From Bifidobacterium tissieri (GTDB lineage Bacteria > Actinomycetota > Actinomycetes > Actinomycetales > Bifidobacteriaceae): a DNA stretch of 64,000 nucleotides. Below, one piece after another: positions 20,137 through 27,935 of the stretch (position 1 is its first letter; every line of letters starts with the position of its first letter). The stretch is from NCBI RefSeq assembly GCF_002259645.1, contig NZ_MWWV01000006.1, forward strand, positions 218,029-282,028. The letters run 5' to 3'. A program made the translations under genes and the position numbers. The notes under the pieces were generated by a model. The model saw nothing but the letters and a program-made list of their open reading frames with translations. It did not search any database and was not told the origin of the DNA.

Positions 20137-20230
20137 TATCGTGTCAATGCCGACATCCGATATGCGGCGGAACAGTATTGGAGCCGTGTCGGCCCCCGTT
20201 TTCCCCCGACTACCCGCTAGCATAAGAACC

Positions 20231-21712
20231 ATGGTTGATTTTTCACATCTTGTAGCGAACAATCCGGATTTCAATGATGCGGATCGCGAATGGCTACATC
20301 ATCTTGTGGCCGACTGGCAGGTCATCGCCGACCTGAGCTTCGCCGACCTGCTACTGGTGCTGCCCGGCGCGAACGGACAGTATATTGTGGCAGGACAGTG
20401 CCGTCCCTCCACGGTGATGTCCGTACGATTCGAGGATATGGTCGGATCGACGATCGAGGGTGAGGATGCCCGTGCGATCTCCAAGGCCATGACCGAGCAG
20501 AAGATCTCACGACTTGATCACTATCGTGCCGTGGGCAACACCACGGTATGCGATGTTTATGCGCCGGTTCGGCGCGAGGGCAAGGTGCTGGGCGTGGTGG
20601 TTCGCGAGACCAACATGGCCACCCGCATGCTCAACGGTCGATACGAATCGGAAAGCATCGCAGCCGGCAAGAATCTCTTCGAGATGATTCCCGCGGGAAC
20701 ATTCCCGTATCGTGACGCCATCCTCAATCAGCGTCACAATGCCCGTGTATCCGATGGGTTCATCGTCCTCAGCGAGGACGGCATCGTGGAATACGCATCG
20801 CCGAATGCGATCAGCTGCTTCCGCCGACTGGGATCCGTCGACGTCATGGAGGGGCAGTCGCTGTCCCAGATCGGCACGTCCCTGATTCACGAGAATGACA
20901 TGCTTCCGGAGACTCTGCCGCTGGTGCTCGCCGGCAAGGCCGCCGTCGATTCGGAGATCAACGCGAACCGTTCCACGGTGTCCCTGCGTTCCCTGCCGTT
21001 CTTCGGACCGCATGGTCGCACTGGTGCCGTGGTGCTGTGCCGCGACGTCACCGAGGTTCGTCGTCGTGAGAAGGAGCTGGAGACCAAGGATGCTGCCATC
21101 GCCGAGATTCACCACCGTGTGAAGAACAATCTGCAGGCCGTGTCCGCCCTGTTGCGTCTGCAGGCCCGCCGCACCAAGTCCCCCGAGGTCAAGTCCGAGC
21201 TGGAGGAGGCCATGCGTCGTGTGGAGACCATCGCCGTGGTGCACGAGGGGCTGAGCCAGACCGCCGACGAAATCGTCGACTTCGACAAGGTGATCGCCGA
21301 CCTGCTGCGCATGAGTGTTGATCTGGCCACCAGCAAGGACCAGCACATTCGCATCTCCTATCTGGGCAAGTTCGGCATGATGCCGGCCCAGGATGCGACC
21401 CCGCTGTCGCTGGTGCTCACCGAGCTGGTCACCAACGCCGTGGAACATGGTTTCCAGGGGCGTACCGAAGGCAATGTGTGGATCTCCGTGGGCCGTGGAG
21501 GAAGCAGCCTCAACATCGTGGTGGAGGATGATGGCATCGGCTATACGTCGGAATCCGATCAGGGCATGGCGTGCTCCAGCGGCTCGGGATTGGGCACACA
21601 GATCATCAACACGTTCGTGAAGAACGATTTCGGTGGTTCGGTACGGTGGGAGCCGCGGCGTGACGGTGGTACTCGTGTGGTGCTTGACATGAAGCTGCGT
21701 GCCGCCCAGTGA
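20231..21712 (+). CDS. pdtaS: PdtaS-like sensor histidine kinase (HisKA_2)
   Basis: A 493-residue soluble kinase. Residues 1-150 form the GAF-like H_kinase_N domain, 175-285 a PAS-like domain, then a HisKA_2 dimerisation domain with IHHRVKNNLQAVSALLRLQ (candidate phosphorylated His at 294/295), and a HATPase domain with LVLTELVTNAVEHG and EDDGIGY. This is the architecture of mycobacterial PdtaS, whose partner is an ANTAR-domain RNA-binding regulator; such a regulator (PdtaR-like) is at 52.7 kb here. There is no transmembrane helix. The ATG at 20231 has no ribosome binding site, but a TAGCAT element 8 bases upstream suggests a leaderless message. Confidence 0.9.
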   Translation: MVDFSHLVANNPDFNDADREWLHHLVADWQVIADLSFADLLLVLPGANGQYIVAGQCRPSTVMSVRFEDMVGSTIEGEDARAISKAMTEQKISRLDHYRAVGNTTVCDVYAPVRREGKVLGVVVRETNMATRMLNGRYESESIAAGKNLFEMIPAGTFPYRDAILNQRHNARVSDGFIVLSEDGIVEYASPNAISCFRRLGSVDVMEGQSLSQIGTSLIHENDMLPETLPLVLAGKAAVDSEINANRSTVSLRSLPFFGPHGRTGAVVLCRDVTEVRRREKELETKDAAIAEIHHRVKNNLQAVSALLRLQARRTKSPEVKSELEEAMRRVETIAVVHEGLSQTADEIVDFDKVIADLLRMSVDLATSKDQHIRISYLGKFGMMPAQDATPLSLVLTELVTNAVEHGFQGRTEGNVWISVGRGGSSLNIVVEDDGIGYTSESDQGMACSSGSGLGTQIINTFVKNDFGGSVRWEPRRDGGTRVVLDMKLRAAQ

Positions 21713-21741
21713 TGAACGTGCGGTGATGCAGGTGATGCAAT

Positions 21742-21800
21742 AGGGGAGTGTGCGTGGCTGATCATGACTGAAATAGGTCACGGCCACGTGCACACTCCGT
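21742..21800 (+). terminator. Imperfect hairpin after the PdtaS-like gene
   Basis: GGAGTGTGC-GTGGC near 21743 pairs with GCCAC-GTGCACACTCC ending at about 21799, with a small bulge. It could serve the kinase gene before the larger hairpin at 21812. Confidence 0.4.
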
Positions 21801-21811
21801 ATACGACTTGC

Positions 21812-21879
21812 ATATGACAAAGGTGCCTGCGTGATCAGACCAGATTGGTCGATGAATCACGCAGGCACCTTTGTCATAT
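21812..21879. terminator. Very long perfect hairpin between convergent pdtaS-like and whiB1-like genes
   Basis: A perfect 24 bp stem (21812-21835 and 21856-21879) encloses a 20-base loop that holds a further GACCA/TGGTC stem. It lies between two convergent genes and should stop transcription in both directions; AAAGG/CCTTT in the stem supplies weak A/T tracts. Confidence 0.75.
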
Positions 21880-21930
21880 ACGGTTATCGGTACGACGTAT
21901 GCCGGATTAGACCGTAAGGCCGGAACGACA

Positions 21931-22209
21931 TCAGGCCTGCATCTGCAGGGCGGCTGAACGACGGGCACGCATGGCGCGACGCTTGAGCGCGCGACGTTCG
22001 TCCTCGCTTAGACCGCCCCACACGCCGTAGTCTTGGTTGGTGTCCATGGCGCATTTCAGGCAGGCGTCAATGACCTTGCAGGTACGGCAGACGGCCTTAG
22101 CCTCTTCGATCTGCTGGTAGGCGGCACCGGTGTTGCCTACAGGGAAGAACAGCTCCGGATCCTTGTCACGGCAAGCGGCCTTTGCGCGCCAATCATATGC
22201 ACTGCTCAT
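21931..22209 (-). CDS. whiB1: WhiB-family iron-sulfur regulator (WhiB1-like)
   Basis: A 92-residue Wbl protein. Four cysteines are arranged C-x29-C-x2-C-x5-C (DWRAKAACRDKDPELFFP and then VCRTCKVIDACLKCA) and should hold a 4Fe-4S cluster. The GVWGG turn and the basic ALKRRAMRARR tail, used for DNA and sigma-factor region 4 contacts, follow. Local sequence is closest to the WhiB1/WblE type. I chose MSSAYDW as start; a longer frame upstream has no family similarity. The WhiB1 class responds to nitric oxide in mycobacteria; that role is only inferred here. Confidence 0.92.
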   Translation of the reverse strand: MSSAYDWRAKAACRDKDPELFFPVGNTGAAYQQIEEAKAVCRTCKVIDACLKCAMDTNQDYGVWGGLSEDERRALKRRAMRARRSAALQMQA

Positions 22210-22307
22210 AAGTGTCCTCGATCCCAAACGAAATACAAAACTCTCATGTATGAGCAAACCACGAATACCACGATTTTTCAAGGGTTTTCCGCAACTGGAC
22301 GCAAGAT

Positions 22308-24257
22308 TCACCAGATTGGGTCGCAGTCATGGCACTGTACCGGCGTGGCGGAGCCCTGCACGAGCAGTACGGCGCGCCCCGGGATGCGTACGTCGTCGCC
22401 GTCGAACTGCGACAGCGCCTGCGAGGGGATGCCTGCCATCATGTCGATGGCCCGGTCGCCCGTAGGGAATACCAGTCGTATACCACAGTGATCGGGGAAC
22501 CTCAGGTGTCGTGATGCGCTCAAGGTGAACACCACGACACGATGCGGATCGGCGAGTGCGTTATGGAATTCGTCATGGTCCGGACCTCGTCCCAGCGGAT
22601 CGAGCAGTTCGTCGGCATCGTCGACGAGCCAGATCCGCTTCGGAGAGGAATCGGCGTTCGGCGTCCGGGGCTTCTGGCCGGTCGGGTCTGCCGATTCCTC
22701 CGCCAAGCCTGTCGCGTAACGCGTGGCGTCGCCAATGATCGTGCCCGTCGACGGATGCTCGGTTACATAGCCGTCGGCGGTCTTTCGGGTCAGCATGACC
22801 TCGACGCCATGTCGTGGCAGCAGCGCTCTCGCCATGGCCATGAGCGCGGTGGTCTTGCCTCGTGGGCCGGATCCGATGATCGCGATATTGCCGAGATCCA
22901 ACGGCAGACAGAACGGTTCGAGCGTGACTCCGGTATCGGCGACGCCGATGATCATCGGTGCATCGGGAGCTTCTGTGACATCGTTCATGGCTGGCGCCTC
23001 AAGACGTTGAGGCAGCGGCGGGGAGAACAGTGGGGGAGGGGCCTGCTCGCCAAGGAATCGGCACGCCCACTGTCCTCCGCGGGTCAGGACTTCGCTGGAG
23101 GCCGGCACCGCGCATCGGAATGCCTCCCGTTCCTCGCCGCCATAGGCGAATGCGGTACCCGGTGCCTGCGGACTGATCAGAGCGGCGGCTTTCGACCCGA
23201 GCAGCTCGGACGACTGCAGGGGGTCACGTACCCGGAGACAGATGTTGAGCCCGATGTTCGCCTTCATCTCACTGCTGACCTGGCCAAGGGGATTCTGCGT
23301 ACAGGCGATAAGATGCATGCCGAGGGAACGCCCCAGCGCGGCCAGCGCCGTCAGTTGGGTGAGATAGTCGGGAAGCTGCCGTTTCAGGGCATGGAACTCA
23401 TCGATGACCACTACGATGCGCGCGGGAGGATGCCTCAACTCATTGACATCCGCCACATGCGCGCGGGAGACGATCATCTCACGACGTTTGAGCTCCAATT
23501 CCATGGAACGCAGTGCCCGTACGGCGTGCTTGAGATCAAGGTCCGAAACGAAGCCCACGGTGTGGGGCAGTCGGTGCAGCACACGGAATGCCGAACCACC
23601 CTTGAAATCCAGGAACACGAAGTTGAGCATGGACGGCGGGAATCGGCTGGCCAGCGAGAGACACCATGATTCCAGCAGCACCGATTTTCCCGATCCTGTG
23701 GTACCGGCTACCAGTGCGTGCGGTCCCTGCTTCGGCATGTTGATCGAGAATACGCCGGTCGGCGTGACACCCACCGGTACGGTGTGCAGCGACGTGATCG
23801 TCCGACGATCACCCTTATCCTGTGCGGAGCGGGCGCGCTCCCATTGTCGGGCCATGCCCTTCCACGCGGATGGGACATCTCCGGCATCGATGTCGAGCAG
23901 CTCCTCCAGCTCCATGTGGATTGCGGCGCATTGCCGGGCCGCTTCGGTGTCTCGCTCATCTGACGATGCGCCGGCCACACCACCGGGAAGCGCACCTCCG
24001 GATGATACGCCGCCTGCGTCGGTCTGCGCATTGGACCGCGCACGCCGACGCATGGCGATGTTGGCCAGTGCCGAAGCCAGACATCCAATGAGGCCGGGAA
24101 CGATAAGCCCTACGAACATCCAACGACGTTCGATGATCATCATCACCAGCATCATTGCCTGTCCGGCGACGGGCGCGATCATGGACAGCAGCAGCAATCC
24201 CGAGCCATCGCCTCCTGCTGTGCGAGAGCCGGCTCGTGTTGTTCGTGAGGTAGTCAT
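22308..24257 (-). CDS. FtsK/EccC-like membrane ATPase with two P-loop domains
   Basis: A 649-residue protein with two N-terminal transmembrane helices (about 21-41 and 46-66), then a linker and two FtsK/SpoIIIE-type ATPase domains. The first has Walker A GTTGSGKS (185-192), LNFVFLDFKGGSAF, and Walker B IVVVIDEF (281-288). The second has GSGPRGKT (462-469) and WLVDDADEL (about 543-551). VGVTPTGVF before the first P-loop and GPHALVAGTTGSGKS match EccC/EssC of type VII secretion better than DNA-translocating FtsK, and no gamma DNA-binding domain is seen. No WXG100, EccB, EccD or EccE gene is nearby. The start at 24257 is the first one compatible with the transmembrane region. Confidence 0.8.
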   Translation of the reverse strand: MTTSRTTRAGSRTAGGDGSGLLLLSMIAPVAGQAMMLVMMIIERRWMFVGLIVPGLIGCLASALANIAMRRRARSNAQTDAGGVSSGGALPGGVAGASSDERDTEAARQCAAIHMELEELLDIDAGDVPSAWKGMARQWERARSAQDKGDRRTITSLHTVPVGVTPTGVFSINMPKQGPHALVAGTTGSGKSVLLESWCLSLASRFPPSMLNFVFLDFKGGSAFRVLHRLPHTVGFVSDLDLKHAVRALRSMELELKRREMIVSRAHVADVNELRHPPARIVVVIDEFHALKRQLPDYLTQLTALAALGRSLGMHLIACTQNPLGQVSSEMKANIGLNICLRVRDPLQSSELLGSKAAALISPQAPGTAFAYGGEEREAFRCAVPASSEVLTRGGQWACRFLGEQAPPPLFSPPLPQRLEAPAMNDVTEAPDAPMIIGVADTGVTLEPFCLPLDLGNIAIIGSGPRGKTTALMAMARALLPRHGVEVMLTRKTADGYVTEHPSTGTIIGDATRYATGLAEESADPTGQKPRTPNADSSPKRIWLVDDADELLDPLGRGPDHDEFHNALADPHRVVVFTLSASRHLRFPDHCGIRLVFPTGDRAIDMMAGIPSQALSQFDGDDVRIPGRAVLLVQGSATPVQCHDCDPIW

Positions 24258-24357
24258 GCCCCGAGTGTGAACCGCGCCTGACGGCCAGCGCAAGGGGCAG
24301 CGCACAATGTGCGTCGATGTGGATGGGCCGGGTGGAGTCGGATGGGATGACTGGGAT

Positions 24358-25710
24358 TTACATTCCGCCCACCGTACCGGCGTCGTGGGTACCGGCCTCC
24401 AGCTGGTCGAACAGTTCGGTATTACGGGAATCATCCAAGAGTACCGTCGAACCGATGCCGGACTTCGGATAATAGTCGCTGCTCTTGTAGTACACGCTAC
24501 CGGTTACGCCCTTGGTTCCCGTCGCGGCCTTGAATGCGGTCGCCATGCCGAACAGGTCGAAGGCTCCGGTCTTCTCGTCGACGGTCAGGGATGACAGCCC
24601 TGCCTTCATGAGCTTGCTGACGGTTGAGGGATTGGTGAGCACTGCGGGGGATCCGGCCTTTTTCGCCACTGCGGCGATGACCTGACGCTGTCGCGCGGCT
24701 CGGCCGATGTCTCCGGTCGGATCCGAATACCGCATACGGGAGAATGCCAGCGCGGTGCCTCCGTCCGCCTGATGGCAGCCTGCCTCCCATACCAGACCGG
24801 AGTTGGCGTCGTTCACGGTACGGTCGTAGCACAGCTCCACGCCGCCGATCGCGTCGACGACCTTCTCCACGCCACCAAAGCCGATCTGCACCACGTGGTC
24901 GATCTTCATGCCCGTAATGCTCTCCACCTGGGTGACCAGCGCGGAATAGCCCTTTAGCGTGGCCACCGCATTGATCTTCATGTCCTGTCCATCCACGGTC
25001 ACGTAGGAGTCACGCGGGATAGAGATCAGGGAGCTGGTTCCGCTCTTGGGACGGGTGAGCACCAGAATCGAATCGGTTCGTGATCCGGGGACGTCCTGTT
25101 CGGTGCCGGTGCCGGCGGTGCCATCGCGCTCGTCGGAGCCAAGAATCAGCCATGTGGTCGCGGGCGTATTGGTCATGGATGACAGCATGTTCTTGTGGGT
25201 GAGCTGTCCGTCAACCCAGTGGACAAGTCCGAATACGGCGATCAGTAGGATGACCAACAACGCTGCCAGTACCGCGAGCGCACGGTGACGGAACCGATGG
25301 ACGACGGCAGTCCCGGCATGTCGATGGCCGAAGCCACGCAGCGAGGAGCGATCGAACTGTCGTGTGCCGCGGGAATGGTTCGTGACCGGTTTCGATGCCG
25401 CCGACGAGAGCCGGGAATGCGCTCCGCGGTCGAACGAGACGGAGCCCGAAGCGGAAGCGTGATTTCCCGAACCCGACAGGGAACGGGGCTCCGCACGCCG
25501 AGCGGAACCGGCTGGGGAGAAGCTCGGAGGTGCGGCCGGGGCGTTCATCGGTTCGATGGCCGGTTCGCTGGCCTGCTCGATATGACGAGGCGCGCTTCGG
25601 CGTGGTTGGAAGGACTCCGGCTGCGCCGGGGACGGGGACGGAGCGGAACGGCGACGCGGCGACCCGGAGGGTATGAAACTCGGGGGCGTGTTTTCCGGCG
25701 TGCCGTTCAT
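24358..25710 (-). CDS. LytR-CpsA-Psr family phosphotransferase
   Basis: A 450-residue LCP protein. The first 140 residues are Pro/Ser/Arg-rich and cytosolic, with two related motifs (PPSFIPSGSPRR and PPSFSPAGSARR). One transmembrane helix follows (VLAALLVILLIAVFGLVHWV). The extracytoplasmic catalytic domain has DSILVLTRP, SIPRDSYV, GGVELCYD and the Arg-rich ALAFSRMRYSDPTGDIGRAARQRQV, which bind the polyprenyl pyrophosphate. LCP enzymes transfer glycopolymers from lipid carriers to the cell wall. AGAGGAG precedes the ATG. It probably forms an operon with the second LCP gene 73 bases upstream. Confidence 0.95.
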   Translation of the reverse strand: MNGTPENTPPSFIPSGSPRRRSAPSPSPAQPESFQPRRSAPRHIEQASEPAIEPMNAPAAPPSFSPAGSARRAEPRSLSGSGNHASASGSVSFDRGAHSRLSSAASKPVTNHSRGTRQFDRSSLRGFGHRHAGTAVVHRFRHRALAVLAALLVILLIAVFGLVHWVDGQLTHKNMLSSMTNTPATTWLILGSDERDGTAGTGTEQDVPGSRTDSILVLTRPKSGTSSLISIPRDSYVTVDGQDMKINAVATLKGYSALVTQVESITGMKIDHVVQIGFGGVEKVVDAIGGVELCYDRTVNDANSGLVWEAGCHQADGGTALAFSRMRYSDPTGDIGRAARQRQVIAAVAKKAGSPAVLTNPSTVSKLMKAGLSSLTVDEKTGAFDLFGMATAFKAATGTKGVTGSVYYKSSDYYPKSGIGSTVLLDDSRNTELFDQLEAGTHDAGTVGGM

Positions 25711-25761
25711 GGATCTCCTCTCGTGGTGGACGATGTGCTCACCTGACTATGACGCATAATG

Positions 25762-25778
25762 TCCGGCCTGAGGCCGGA
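25762..25778 (-). terminator. Small GC hairpin between the two LCP genes
   Basis: TCCGGCC-TGA-GGCCGGA forms a 7 bp stem with a 3-base loop just after the stop of the upstream LCP gene, without a T run. It may be an RNA processing or attenuation signal between the two genes. Confidence 0.3.
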
Positions 25779-25783
25779 GAAGG

Positions 25784-27247
25784 TCATTCCTTCTCAGTAA
25801 CGGCACAGAACGTGCTGTTCACATAGGCGTCGGCTATGCCGATGGCCTGACTGGTGACGGGATCACGAATGGTTCCGGTGTTTGGATCGACGATGCCTCC
25901 GGTATTCGGATCGACCAGCGTGCCGTCGGCCTTGGTGATCAGACCGGTCTTCGGATCCGGCGTGGAATCGGCGCTTGCGGTGTCGGAGGGGGACGATGAT
26001 GCGGAATTCGACTGCTCAGGCGAAGCCGAGGGGGCGTCGGATTCGGAGGGGGACTCGGAAGGCGCGGCGCTTGACGACGAATCTGCGGAGTCGCCGGTGG
26101 TGGAATCATCCGAATCGGAGTCGTCGGTGAGCGTCAGAGGCTTGTCGTCGGCGAGCTTCTTCCACAGGCTGTCAGCATCCTTCGTCCACACCACGCGATT
26201 GCGATCGCGCGACCATTCGGTCACGGGAACGGTCTGGGCGTAGATCTTCGCGGTGTCGAGATCCTTAAGCGCGGCACCCAGGCCCACGAGTACGCCGGCA
26301 TCGGCCAGACCATCGCTCATCTTCAGCGACTGAATGCCGGCGGTGGCCAGCTGATACAGCTGGTTGGTCTGGGTGAACAGATTCTTGCTGGAGGCCTCGC
26401 GCAGCAGCGATTTGACCAGATACTGCTGTCGGGTGGTGCGCATGATGTCGGTGCCATCGCCCACGTGACGTACACGGGCATACTGTGTGGCCGCCACGCC
26501 ATCGAGATGATGCAGTCCCTGCGTGAGATCGATGCCGGTCGTATCGTCCTTCATGGTCTGATTCACACAGATGTCCACGCCGCCGACGGCGTCGATCATG
26601 GAGCTCAAACCAGCGAAATCGGCTACGATGAACTGCGAGATATCGAGGCCGGTCAGCGAATTGACCGCGTTGAGCGTGCAACTGGCGGCAGACGCCACAT
26701 CGCCTCCAGTGGAATAGCCCAGTGCGAAAATCGAGTTGAACTGTACGTTGTACCGTGCCGGCACCGTGCCGTTGGTGGTGTTGCAACTCGGCGCGTTCAC
26801 GATCGAGTCACGTGGAATGGACACGATATTGATGAAGCTGCGGTCGGCGGAGATCTGCACGATCATCGCCGTGTCGGACTGATGGTCGGTCGCCGATCCG
26901 CCGGCGCCGATCGCGGCGTTCGCCTCGCCTTCACGGGTATCCTGTCCGAGCACGAGAATATTGACGGTCTTGCCGGCGTTCGGATCGATGACCTGATTGG
27001 TCTTGACGTGCGCCTGTCCGAGCACCGCTGTCTTGCTGTCATTGATCAGCGTGAACAGATTGGTCGCCGTCGCTCCGGTCGCCGTGGCCACGAACGTGAA
27101 TATGGCCACAAGAACCAGCGCGATCGTGGTCCGGAGTCTATGGCTCACCGTGTATCCAAGAGAATGGAGCGGTCGCGCGCCCCCGTGATTCGCCAGATTT
27201 GGGGCGGAGTACCTGCCTCGGGAACTGCTTGGGCGGTGTGAAGCCAC
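25784..27247 (-). CDS. LytR-CpsA-Psr family phosphotransferase with acidic C-terminal tail
   Basis: A 487-residue LCP protein, start GTG at 27247 behind AGAAAGGCG. A transmembrane helix (TIALVLVAIFTFVATATGATA) follows 40 cytosolic residues. The catalytic domain shows NILVLGQDTREGE, DTAMIVQISADRS, IVSIPRDSIVN, GGVDICVNQ and ARVRHVGDGTDIMRTTRQQ. After it comes a Ser/Asp/Glu tail of about 60 residues and a repeated motif (VDPNTGGIVDPNTGTIRDP) near the end. It should join a glycopolymer to peptidoglycan. Two LCP paralogues side by side suggest two acceptors or glycans. Confidence 0.95.
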   Translation of the reverse strand: MASHRPSSSRGRYSAPNLANHGGARPLHSLGYTVSHRLRTTIALVLVAIFTFVATATGATATNLFTLINDSKTAVLGQAHVKTNQVIDPNAGKTVNILVLGQDTREGEANAAIGAGGSATDHQSDTAMIVQISADRSFINIVSIPRDSIVNAPSCNTTNGTVPARYNVQFNSIFALGYSTGGDVASAASCTLNAVNSLTGLDISQFIVADFAGLSSMIDAVGGVDICVNQTMKDDTTGIDLTQGLHHLDGVAATQYARVRHVGDGTDIMRTTRQQYLVKSLLREASSKNLFTQTNQLYQLATAGIQSLKMSDGLADAGVLVGLGAALKDLDTAKIYAQTVPVTEWSRDRNRVVWTKDADSLWKKLADDKPLTLTDDSDSDDSTTGDSADSSSSAAPSESPSESDAPSASPEQSNSASSSPSDTASADSTPDPKTGLITKADGTLVDPNTGGIVDPNTGTIRDPVTSQAIGIADAYVNSTFCAVTEKE

Positions 27248-27551
27248 GGGAACGCCTTTCTACCGGGTGTATGAAAACAACGGGGGTGCGGCAAAGCCGT
27301 CGAGACCGTAATATACAGACTCATCTTTCGACGCACATCAGGCAATACGGTACCAAAATGGGAATTGTTTACAACACCCTTCCATTAGGTACCGGTGATC
27401 ATTGCACGAGTCAATGTGCTCTACCACTTCAAGTCAATATTATTGGTAACGACACCCCTTAAACTTGACAAAAACTGAGTGACAAGTGTGTAATTTACCA
27501 TGTCTTCCGTACCGGAGGACATTGCACGGCATTTTTTTGGGAGGTTTCGAC
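27248..27551. other. Intergenic region between divergent LCP and whiB2-like genes
   Basis: About 300 bases without a gene. The right side holds a clear sigma-70-type promoter for the whiB2-like gene. Two GGTACC sites lie near the centre. No other structure is obvious. Confidence 0.6.
27465..27494 (+). promoter_or_regulatory. Promoter of the whiB2-like gene
   Basis: TTGACA (27465-27470) and TGTAAT (27489-27494) with an 18-base spacer, followed by a leader of about 50 bases ending in GGGAGG before the ATG. Confidence 0.65.
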
Positions 27552-27893
27552 ATGTGGGGAGTGTTCGGCGATTCCCAAAAAGGCGACGATTCCGACTCCG
27601 CCACACCGGAGTCCGCCGAACGTGCCCTGTTCGAGCTCTGGGGGCTGTTTGATGCCGACGAAGACGTGTCATGGCAGCACAAGGCACTGTGCGCCCAGAC
27701 CGATCCCGAAGCCTTTTTCCCGGAAAAGGGAGGATCCACCCGGGATGCCAAGCGTGTGTGCGCCCAGTGCGAAGTGCGGGAGCAATGTCTCAAGTGGGCC
27801 ATTGACCATGATGAACGATTCGGCATCTGGGGCGGGATGAGCGAGCGCGAACGTCGCCGATATAAGAAAGAACATGGTAAAGAACAGGCCTGA
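27552..27893 (+). CDS. WhiB-family iron-sulfur regulator (WhiB2-like)
   Basis: A 113-residue Wbl protein. The acidic N-terminus (about 1-37) precedes the cluster-binding core, with Cys in KALCAQTDPEAFFPEKGG and in RVCAQCEVREQCLKWA, the GIWGGMSERERRRYKK turn and basic tail. The gene begins at MWGVFG behind GGGAGG; a longer frame reaching upstream crosses the promoter. The neighbourhood matches mycobacterial whiB2 (whmD), a regulator of septation, which also lies beside envelope-glycan genes and a zincin-like gene. The exact class assignment is inference. Confidence 0.9.
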   Translation: MWGVFGDSQKGDDSDSATPESAERALFELWGLFDADEDVSWQHKALCAQTDPEAFFPEKGGSTRDAKRVCAQCEVREQCLKWAIDHDERFGIWGGMSERERRRYKKEHGKEQA

Positions 27894-27935
27894 CGGATAC
27901 GCCGTGTTCGCCCGGGTTGTCATACAGTGGAGAAG

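Noticed and set aside
22308..25710. A type VII secretion locus
   Set aside because: Only an EccC-like ATPase is seen; no WXG100 or other Ecc genes.
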